From assembly GCF_041261445.1 (NCBI RefSeq), contig NZ_JBGCCU010000028.1, positions 1-64,000 on the forward strand: DNA of 64,000 nucleotides, given 5' to 3'. The stretch is from Catenulispora sp. EB89. Lineage in GTDB: Bacteria > Actinomycetota > Actinomycetes > Streptomycetales > Catenulisporaceae. Every line of letters begins with the position of its first letter. Within the stretch, counting starts at the first letter, position 1. This document shows positions 35,995 through 42,981 of this stretch, one piece after another. The notes under the pieces were generated by a model. That model had not been told where the DNA came from. It made no database searches and worked only from the letters and a program-made list of their open reading frames with translations. Both the position numbers and the translations under genes were made by a program.

Positions 35995-38184
35995 ATGGCA
36001 GACAAATCAGGCGGACAGGGCGGCCACGCCGGGGCCGCCGGCAGGGTGACGACGCCCTCCCGGCCCGAGCAGATCCGGAACGTGGTGCTGGTCGGCCACA
36101 CCGGGGCCGGCAAGACCACCCTCGCCGAGTCGCTGTTGGCCGCCACCGGTGCGGTGAACCGTCCCGGCCGGGTCGAGGAGGGCACCACCGTCACCGACTT
36201 CGACGAGGTCGAGCAGCGGCAGCAGCGCTCGGTCGCGCTGGCGCTGGCCCCGGTGGAGTTCGAGGGGATCAAGATCAACCTGCTGGACGCCCCGGGCTAC
36301 GCCGACTTCGTCGGCGACCTGCGCGCCGGACTGCGGGCCGCGGACGCCGCGCTGTTCGTCGTGTCGGCCGCCGACGGAGTCGACGGCTCCACGCGCCTGC
36401 TGTGGGAGGAGTGCGCGGCGGTCGGGATGCCGCGTGCCGTGGTGGTCACCAAGCTGGACTCGGCGCGCGCCGACTTCGACGAGATGGTGCTGATCTGCCA
36501 GCGCATCTTCGGCGACGGCGTGCAGCCGCTGTACCTGCCGCTGCTGGACGACGAGGAGCACGTCGGCGGCGTCATCGGGCTGCTGTCGCAGCGGATCTTC
36601 GAGCACTCCGACGGCCAGCGCACCGAGCGGGACGCGGAGGAGGCGCACCGCGAGGGCGTGGAGAACGCCCGGAACGCCCTGATCGAGGGGATCATCGCCG
36701 AGAGCGAGGACGAGACCCTCATGGACCGCTACCTGGGCGGCGAGGACCTGGACGTCGACGTGCTGGTCGACGACCTGGAGAAGGCGGTGGCCCGCGGCTC
36801 GTTCTACCCGGTGCTCCCGTACTCGGCGATCGTCGCCGGGACCGTCGCCGCGCCGCCGGCGCTGGGCTCGATCGAGCTGCTGGAGCTGATGACCAAGGCG
36901 TTCCCGTCGCCGCTGGAGCACGAGGTACCGCCGGTGACCACACCGGAGGGCAAGCCGAAGGGTCCGCTGGCCTGCGACCCGGAGGGGCCGCTGGTGGCCG
37001 AGGTGGTGAAGACCTCGACCGACCCCTACGTCGGGCGGATCAGCCTGGTGCGGGTGTTCTCCGGCACGCTGCGCCCCGACGTCCCGGTGCACGTCTCCGG
37101 GCACGGCCAGGAGGCCCGCGGGCACGCCGACCACGACGTCGACGAGCGCGTCGGCGCGCTGTCCAGCCCGCTGGGCAAGACGCAGCGCGGGATCGACGCC
37201 GGGATCGCCGGGGACATCGTCGCGGTGGCCAAGCTGCTGCACGCCGAGAGCGGGGACACGCTGTCCGGCAAGGACGACCCGATGCTGATCGAGCAGTGGC
37301 TGATGCCGGACCCGCTGCTGCCGGTCGCGATCCGCGCGCACGCCAAGAGCGACGAGGACAAGCTGTCGCAGTCGCTGTCCCGGCTGGTCGCCGAGGACGC
37401 CACGCTGCGCCTGGAGATGAACCCGGAGACCCGGCAGCTGGTGCTGTGGTGCATGGGCGAGGCCCATATGGACCTGGTCCTGGACCGGCTGAAGAACAAG
37501 TTCGGCGTGGCCGTGGACACCGTCTCGCATCGCATCTCGCTGCGCGAGACCTTCGGCGGCGCGGCCAAGGGCCACGGCCGGCACGTCAAGCAGTCCGGCG
37601 GCCACGGCCAGTACGCCATCTGCGACATCGAGGTCACCCCGCTCCCGTCCGGCAGCGGCTTCGAGTTCGTGGACAAGGTGGTCGGCGGCGCGGTCCCGCG
37701 CAACTTCATCCCGTCGGTGGAGAAGGGCGTGCGGGCCCAGATGGAGCGCGGCGTCGCGGCCGGCTACCCGGTGATCGACCTGCGCGTGACGCTCTACGAC
37801 GGCAAGGCGCACTCGGTGGACTCCAGCGACATGGCCTTCCAGACCGCCGGCGCGCTGGCCCTGAAGGACGCCGCGGCCAAGACCAGCATCCTGCTGCTGG
37901 AGCCGGTCGACAGCCTGGAGATCCAGGTCGCCGACGAGTACGTGGGCGCGATCATGGGCGACCTGTCCTCGCGGCGCGGCCGGGTGTCCGGCTCCGAGCC
38001 CGGCGACAACGGCCGCACCGTGATCCGCGCCGACGCCCCGGAGGTGGAGATCGCGCGCTACGCGATCGAGCTGCGCTCGCTGTCGCACGGGACCGGGACG
38101 TTCACCCGCAACTACCTGGGGCACGAGCCGATGCCGCCGCAGCTGGCGACGAAGGTGAAGGCGGAGGTCGAGCAGGAGGAGTGA
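35995..38184 (+). CDS. elongation factor G-like protein (EF-G2/FusA2 type)
   Basis: A 729-residue translational GTPase paralogue. G1 is GHTGAGKTT (34-42). G3 reads DAPGYADF, with Tyr102 where canonical EF-G has the catalytic histidine, and G4 reads TKLD (152-155) instead of NKMD; both changes are also found in mycobacterial FusA2, so this is a distinct, probably slow or specialised GTPase. Domains II-V follow, with the domain IV loop region around HGRHVKQSGGHGQYA and a C-terminal domain V. Its cellular task is not established. The ATG at 35995 has AAAGGAG eight bases upstream. It is downstream of a GntR regulator with a shared DNA box, and ends at a strong terminator. Confidence 0.9.
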   Translation: MADKSGGQGGHAGAAGRVTTPSRPEQIRNVVLVGHTGAGKTTLAESLLAATGAVNRPGRVEEGTTVTDFDEVEQRQQRSVALALAPVEFEGIKINLLDAPGYADFVGDLRAGLRAADAALFVVSAADGVDGSTRLLWEECAAVGMPRAVVVTKLDSARADFDEMVLICQRIFGDGVQPLYLPLLDDEEHVGGVIGLLSQRIFEHSDGQRTERDAEEAHREGVENARNALIEGIIAESEDETLMDRYLGGEDLDVDVLVDDLEKAVARGSFYPVLPYSAIVAGTVAAPPALGSIELLELMTKAFPSPLEHEVPPVTTPEGKPKGPLACDPEGPLVAEVVKTSTDPYVGRISLVRVFSGTLRPDVPVHVSGHGQEARGHADHDVDERVGALSSPLGKTQRGIDAGIAGDIVAVAKLLHAESGDTLSGKDDPMLIEQWLMPDPLLPVAIRAHAKSDEDKLSQSLSRLVAEDATLRLEMNPETRQLVLWCMGEAHMDLVLDRLKNKFGVAVDTVSHRISLRETFGGAAKGHGRHVKQSGGHGQYAICDIEVTPLPSGSGFEFVDKVVGGAVPRNFIPSVEKGVRAQMERGVAAGYPVIDLRVTLYDGKAHSVDSSDMAFQTAGALALKDAAAKTSILLLEPVDSLEIQVADEYVGAIMGDLSSRRGRVSGSEPGDNGRTVIRADAPEVEIARYAIELRSLSHGTGTFTRNYLGHEPMPPQLATKVKAEVEQEE

Positions 38185-38209
38185 GGACGGAAGCCGTCCT
38201 GGCCACACG

Positions 38210-38242
38210 AGAGTCCCGCCGGGTCTTTCCCGGCGGGACTCT
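38210..38242 (+). terminator. strong terminator of the EF-G-like gene
   Basis: AGAGTCCCGCCGGG (38210-38223) and CCCGGCGGGACTCT (38229-38242) form a perfect 14-bp stem with loop TCTTT. A smaller hairpin, GGACGG-AAG-CCGTCC, lies just before it. It also faces the end of the convergent DCC gene. Confidence 0.9.
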
Positions 38243-38262
38243 TCAGGTTGTGTCGCGGCGTC

Positions 38263-38667
38263 TCAGACCGACGCGCTCTCCCGCGCCGCGGGCGGCAGAG
38301 CGCAGGCGGCTGTGCCTCCGGGCATCCGCTGGCGGTTGTTCGCGATCAGGCGGTACACGCCGGCCGCGACCCAGCGGATCGGCGGCATGCGCAGCGCCCA
38401 GCCCGCCGCAGCGTAAATCCCCCCGGCGGTAAGCAAAAGGCGCGCAATGGCTTGCGCGCCTCCGTGGATCCGGCCTGTCGGGTCCACCAACAACACTTCG
38501 TGGTTGGCCCGCTCCGGGGTTGTCCCGTATGACGCGAGATCTGTGAACTGGTAAGCCGTCACCTCCGCTTTTATCGGGAGGCGCTTGAGGACGTTGACCG
38601 AGCGTGTGCAGAAGCCACAGTCTCCGTCGAAGATTAGAACCGGCTTGGGGAAGCTGCCCTCGTCCAT
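38263..38667 (-). CDS. DCC-family (DUF393) thiol-disulfide oxidoreductase-like protein
   Basis: A 134-residue protein with the family signature FDGDCGFCTRSV, cysteines 17 and 20 forming a CxxC-like redox pair in a thioredoxin-like position. One hydrophobic stretch is found at about 80-105. Family members are proposed thiol oxidoreductases but lack defined substrates. It begins four bases after the HIT gene stop, so the two are cotranscribed. The Cys-containing ACALPP near the C-terminus is an additional lone cysteine. Confidence 0.85.
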   Translation of the reverse strand: MDEGSFPKPVLIFDGDCGFCTRSVNVLKRLPIKAEVTAYQFTDLASYGTTPERANHEVLLVDPTGRIHGGAQAIARLLLTAGGIYAAAGWALRMPPIRWVAAGVYRLIANNRQRMPGGTAACALPPAARESASV

Positions 38668-38671
38668 ACCC

Positions 38672-39250
38672 TCAGTCTACGGGCCACTCATCCGCCAACA
38701 GCTTGCGGGTTTCCCCTAACAGCTGCGGCAGCACCTTCGTGTGCCCGACGACCGGCATGAAGTTCGTGTCCCCGCCCCAGCGTGGGACCACGTGCTGGTG
38801 CAGGTGCGCGGCGATGCCCGCGCCCGCGACGTCGCCCTGGTTCATCCCGATGTTGAAGCCCTGTGCGCCGGAGGCCGCGCGCACCGCGGTCATCGCGCGC
38901 TTCGTGAAGTCCGCGAGCTCGGCGGTCTCCGGGAGGGTCAGGTCCGTGTAGTCCGCTACGTGCCGGTACGGGACCACCATCAGGTGCCCGCCGTTGTAGG
39001 GGTACAGGTTCAGCACCGCGTAGACCAGCTCGCCGCGGGCGATGATCAGCCCGTCCTCGTCGCTCAGCGACGGGATGCGGCAGAACGGGTCCTCTCCGGC
39101 CGCCGGGCCGGTCGGCTTGTTCTCGCCCTTGATGTACGCCATGCGGTGCGGCGTCCACAGCCGCCGGAAGCCGTCCGGCTCCCCCACACCGTCCTGCGCC
39201 TGGAGATCGGCCGCCTGGTTCGGGTCGCTGGGCGAATCGGGCATGGTCAT
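38672..39250 (-). CDS. HIT-domain protein (Ap4A phosphorylase-like)
   Basis: A 192-residue histidine triad protein with the active-site motif HLHQHVVPRW near residue 146-155, and family stretches LYPYNGGHLMVVPYRHV and RAASGAQGFNIGMNQG. HIT enzymes hydrolyse or phosphorylyse nucleotide-phosphate bonds; actinobacterial proteins of this type are related to Ap4A phosphorylases. In mycobacteria the gene sits directly upstream of pgsA; here it is 5.6 kb from pgsA with leuA, gntR and the EF-G-like gene between. A TAAGCT box seven bases before the ATG implies a leaderless mRNA shared with the DCC gene. Confidence 0.9.
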   Translation of the reverse strand: MTMPDSPSDPNQAADLQAQDGVGEPDGFRRLWTPHRMAYIKGENKPTGPAAGEDPFCRIPSLSDEDGLIIARGELVYAVLNLYPYNGGHLMVVPYRHVADYTDLTLPETAELADFTKRAMTAVRAASGAQGFNIGMNQGDVAGAGIAAHLHQHVVPRWGGDTNFMPVVGHTKVLPQLLGETRKLLADEWPVD

Positions 39251-39257
39251 GACACGA

Positions 39258-39263
39258 AGCTTA
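39258..39263 (-). promoter_or_regulatory. -10 box of leaderless HIT-DCC operon
   Basis: TAAGCT on the minus strand is seven bases before the ATG at 39250. It is identical to the apt element. Confidence 0.45.
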
Positions 39264-39353
39264 GGCGGTGCGGCTTTCGAGACGGAATAGCGCCCTGAGG
39301 ATCAAGGCGGGTGCCCCGGACGTGCCCGGCGACCGCATATTGTTGAAGCCACT

Positions 39354-41891
39354 ATGACCCTCACCGATCGCCTGCCCGCCACCGACGACCCCGACGCCCT
39401 GTTCGACGCCTTCAGCGCGTGGGCCGGCGAGCAGGGGATCACCCTCTATCCGGCGCAGGAGGAGGCGCTGCTGGAGGTGGTCACCGGGGCCAACCTGATC
39501 CTGTCCACGCCCACCGGCTCCGGCAAGTCGCTGGTCGCCGCCGGCGCGCACTTCGCCGCGCTGGCCCGGTACCGCGACGACCCCCGGCAGCGCACCTTCT
39601 ACACCGCGCCGATCAAGGCGCTGGTGAGCGAGAAGTTCTTCTCGCTGTGCGCCATCTTCGGGGCCGACAAGGTCGGCATGCTCACCGGCGACGCCAGCGT
39701 GAACCCGAACGCGCCGATCATCTGCTGCACCGCCGAGGTGCTGGCCAACCACGCGCTGCGCGAGGGCACCGAGGCCGACATCGGCCAGGTCGTGATGGAC
39801 GAGTTCCACTTCTACGCCGAGCCGGACCGGGGCTGGGCCTGGCAGGTGCCGATCCTGGAGCTGCCGAGGGCGCAGTTCGTGCTGATGTCGGCGACGCTCG
39901 GCGACGTCACGCGCTTCGAGAAGGACCTCACCCGGCGCACCGGGCGCCCGACCGCGGTGGTCTCCTCCGGGCAGCGTCCCGTGCCGCTGTACTACTCGTA
40001 CTCCGAGACGCCTCTGCACGAGACTCTGGAAGAGCTTCTGCAGACCAACCAGGCGCCGATCTATGTCGTGCACTTCACCCAGGCCGCGGCCATCGAGCGC
40101 GCGCAGGCGCTGATGAGCGTCAACGTGTGCACCAAGGAGGAGAAGGCCGCGATCGCCGACATGATCGGCAACTTCCGGTTCACCGCGGGCTTCGGCAAGA
40201 CGCTGTCCCGGCTGGTCCGGCACGGGATCGGCGTGCACCACGCGGGCATGCTGCCGAAGTACCGGCGGCTGGTGGAGCTGCTGGCGCAGGCCGGGCTGCT
40301 GAAGGTGATCTGCGGGACCGACACGCTCGGCGTCGGGATCAACGTGCCGATCCGGACCGTGCTGTTCACCGGTCTGACCAAGTACGACGGTGTGCGGACC
40401 CGTCAGCTCAAGGCGCGCGAGTTCCACCAGATCGCCGGGCGCGCCGGCCGGGCCGGGTACGACAGCGCCGGGTACGTGGTGGCGCAGGCGCCCGAGCACG
40501 AGGTGGAGAACTCCAAGCGCGTGGCCAAGGCCGGCGGCGACAAGAAGAAGCTGTCGCGCGTCGTGCGCGTGAAGGCGCCGGAGGGCTTCGTCTCCTGGGG
40601 CAAGCCCAGCTTCGAGCGGATGGTCGCGGCCGAGCCGGAGCCGCTGACGTCCAGCTTCCAGGTGAGCCACGCGATGCTGCTGAACGTCATCAGCCGGCCC
40701 GGCGACGCCTTCGACGCGATGCGGCACCTGCTGGAGGACAACCACGAGGACCGCAAGTCGCAGCTGAAGCTGATCCGCAAGGCGATCGCCATCTACCGCG
40801 CGCTGCTGGCCGCCGGCATCGTCGAGCAGCTCGACCAGGCGGACGAGCAGGGCCGGACGGTACGGCTGACCAAGGACCTGCAGTTCGACTTCGCGCTGAA
40901 CCAGCCGCTGTCCCCGTTCGCTCTGGCGACGCTGGAGCTGCTGGAGCCAGAGTCGCCGACCTATGCGTTGGACGCGCTGTCGGTCATCGAGTCGACCCTG
41001 GACAACCCTCGGCAGGTCCTGTCCGCGCAGCAGAACAAGGCGCGCGGCGAGGCGGTCGCGGAGATGAAGGCGGACGGGATCGAGTACGAGGAGCGGATGG
41101 AGCTCCTGGAGAAGGTCACGTATCCGAAGCCTCTGGAGGAGATGCTTCAGGCGGCTTATGACGTCTACAAGCGCAGCTCTCCCTGGGTCGCGGACTACGA
41201 AGTCGCTCCGAAGTCCGTGGCGCGGGACATGTTCGAGCGCGCTATGACGTTCGCGGAGTACGTGAGCCTCTATACGCTTCCGCGCTCTGAGGGACTCCTT
41301 CTGCGCTACCTCGCGGACGCCTATAAGGCGCTGAAGCACACGATGCCCGAGGAGATGCGCAACGACGAGGTCGACGACCTCATCGAATGGCTCGGCGAGA
41401 TGGTGCGCCAGGTCGACTCCTCGCTGCTCGACGAGTGGGAGGAGCTGGTCAACCCGGGCGAGGAGACCGCCGCCGTCTCTCCGCACAACTTCGACGAGCG
41501 TCCGCCGCCGGTCACCGCGAACGCGCGGGCGTTCCGCGTCATGGTGCGCAACGAGCTGTTCCACCGCGTCGAGCTGTTCGCGCTGCGCAAGTACGACGAC
41601 CTCGGCGAGCTGGACGCGGCCGCCGGCTGGGACTCGGAGAAGTGGTACTTCGCGATCGAGGACTACTTCGACACCCACGACGAGCTCGGGACCGGGCCGG
41701 ACGCCCGCGGGCCGAAGCTGCTGGTGATCGACGAGAAGCCGGACGGACGCCCGGGGTTCTGGCTGGTCCGTCAGATCTTCGACGATCCCGAGGGCTACCA
41801 CGACTGGGGCATCAGCGCCGAGGTGGACCTGGCGGCCAGCGACGAGGCCGGGACCGCCGTGGTGACGGTGACGGATGTCAGTCAGCTGTAG
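39354..41891 (+). CDS. Ski2-like DEAD/DEAH-box helicase with DUF3516
   Basis: An 845-residue superfamily 2 helicase. Walker A STPTGSGKS (51-59), DEFH box (about 144-147), SAT motif VLMSATLGD (about 181), and motif VI QIAGRAGRAG (about 362-371) are intact, followed by a winged-helix and helical region and the actinobacterial DUF3516 C-terminal part (to 845). Relatives in actinobacteria are thought to act on RNA or DNA, but no substrate is known. Within 41,000-41,340 the codon choice becomes more T-ending than elsewhere in the gene, without any break in frame. A TATTGT box lies ten bases before the ATG. It is divergent from the HIT gene. Confidence 0.92.
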   Translation: MTLTDRLPATDDPDALFDAFSAWAGEQGITLYPAQEEALLEVVTGANLILSTPTGSGKSLVAAGAHFAALARYRDDPRQRTFYTAPIKALVSEKFFSLCAIFGADKVGMLTGDASVNPNAPIICCTAEVLANHALREGTEADIGQVVMDEFHFYAEPDRGWAWQVPILELPRAQFVLMSATLGDVTRFEKDLTRRTGRPTAVVSSGQRPVPLYYSYSETPLHETLEELLQTNQAPIYVVHFTQAAAIERAQALMSVNVCTKEEKAAIADMIGNFRFTAGFGKTLSRLVRHGIGVHHAGMLPKYRRLVELLAQAGLLKVICGTDTLGVGINVPIRTVLFTGLTKYDGVRTRQLKAREFHQIAGRAGRAGYDSAGYVVAQAPEHEVENSKRVAKAGGDKKKLSRVVRVKAPEGFVSWGKPSFERMVAAEPEPLTSSFQVSHAMLLNVISRPGDAFDAMRHLLEDNHEDRKSQLKLIRKAIAIYRALLAAGIVEQLDQADEQGRTVRLTKDLQFDFALNQPLSPFALATLELLEPESPTYALDALSVIESTLDNPRQVLSAQQNKARGEAVAEMKADGIEYEERMELLEKVTYPKPLEEMLQAAYDVYKRSSPWVADYEVAPKSVARDMFERAMTFAEYVSLYTLPRSEGLLLRYLADAYKALKHTMPEEMRNDEVDDLIEWLGEMVRQVDSSLLDEWEELVNPGEETAAVSPHNFDERPPPVTANARAFRVMVRNELFHRVELFALRKYDDLGELDAAAGWDSEKWYFAIEDYFDTHDELGTGPDARGPKLLVIDEKPDGRPGFWLVRQIFDDPEGYHDWGISAEVDLAASDEAGTAVVTVTDVSQL

Positions 41892-42031
41892 GGGCTGGGA
41901 TCGTTCGGCAATGCTTCATCGTTGGTCGGTTGGAGGACCTACGATGGCGCGGCGACGATGACGGTCGGCCCGTGACGACGACCGGCCCGCGATGAGACGA
42001 AGACCCCGCCGAACCCGAGGTGAGTGACCCG

Positions 42032-42874
42032 ATGGCCCGCAAGAACCTGCGCCTGATCAAGCCCGGCGAGTACCGGCCCGACTGGTCGCAGTCGGCGCGC
42101 GGCGGCGGGATCTCGCCGATCTTCCTGGCGCTCGTCGCCGGCTTCGCGGCCAGCGGTTTCGCGCTGTACAAGGGGTACGGCAGCAACCGCGCCGGGGTGT
42201 TCATCTTCGTGCTCTGCGGCTGGCTGATCTCGCTGTGCCTGCACGAGTTCATGCACGCCGCCGCGGCGTACTGGGGCGGCGACCACACCGTGGCGCGCAA
42301 GGGCTACCTGCGGCTGGACCCGCGCGTGTACGGGCACCCGGTGCTGACCTTCGTGCTGCCGCTGTTCTTCCTGCTGATCGGCGGCCTGCCGCTGCCCGGC
42401 GGCGCGGTGGCGATCGAGTCGCACCGGCTGCGCGGGAAGTGGAAGGACTCGCTGGTGTCGGCGGCCGGGCCGGCGGTGAACGTGGTGTTCTCGATCGTGC
42501 TCCTGGTGGTGCTGGGCACCTGGGGTCCGCCCTGGATCTTCGGCCCGGCCTCCCCGGACCACGCCGCGCTGTGGTCGGCGCTGACGTTCCTGGCGTACAT
42601 CCAGATCGCCAGCGCGATACTGAACCTGCTGCCGATCCCGGGCCTGGACGGATACGGGATCATCGAGCCCTTCCTGAGCGCGGACTGGCGGCGGATCGGG
42701 GCACAGATCGCGCCGTACGGGATCCTGATCGTCTTCGCGCTGCTGTACGCGCTCGGGCCGGACCGGAACTTCATCGCGCGGTGGGCGCAGGACATCCTGG
42801 ACCCGCATTCGCCCGTGAACGGCGAGTACTTCGGCTATCACCTGTTCAAGTTCTGGGGAAGCATCAACGGATGA
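42032..42874 (+). CDS. M50-family membrane metallopeptidase (site-2 protease type)
   Basis: A 280-residue polytopic protein with the zinc-binding His71-Glu72-Phe-Met-His75 in the second hydrophobic segment and a C-terminal ILNLLPIPGLDGYGI carrying the third ligand aspartate. About five membrane segments are seen. Such proteases cleave other membrane proteins within the bilayer, for instance anti-sigma factors; the substrate here is unknown. I prefer the ATG at 42032 with GAGGTGA seven bases upstream over the GTG at 42020. It is convergent with tex, with a hairpin region between. Confidence 0.85.
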   Translation: MARKNLRLIKPGEYRPDWSQSARGGGISPIFLALVAGFAASGFALYKGYGSNRAGVFIFVLCGWLISLCLHEFMHAAAAYWGGDHTVARKGYLRLDPRVYGHPVLTFVLPLFFLLIGGLPLPGGAVAIESHRLRGKWKDSLVSAAGPAVNVVFSIVLLVVLGTWGPPWIFGPASPDHAALWSALTFLAYIQIASAILNLLPIPGLDGYGIIEPFLSADWRRIGAQIAPYGILIVFALLYALGPDRNFIARWAQDILDPHSPVNGEYFGYHLFKFWGSING

Positions 42875-42894
42875 CGGGGCGGTAGCGCGGCGCT

Positions 42895-42959
42895 GGTCTG
42901 CGGCGGCAAGCGGCTGAGTAGCAGAGCGCCCGCCGCAGACCGAAGTCCGCGACGGGCGC
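42895..42959. terminator. two overlapping hairpins between convergent M50 and tex genes
   Basis: GGTCTGCGGCGG (42895-42906) pairs perfectly with CCGCCGCAGACC (42930-42941), for the plus-strand transcript. The same right arm (42926-42940) can instead pair with 42945-42959 over 15 positions, two of them G-U pairs in minus-strand RNA, around a four-base loop that reads TTCG on that strand. Each transcript thus has its own best fold, giving a compact bidirectional terminator. Confidence 0.75.
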
Positions 42960-42981
42960 CGAGTCCCGCTTGACGCCGGTG

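Noticed and set aside
39261-41801. An 846-residue frame antisense to the helicase
   Set aside because: Composition is that of a frame opposite a GC-rich gene (Arg/Gly/Leu/Val-rich, no motifs), and the plus strand has all the helicase motifs.
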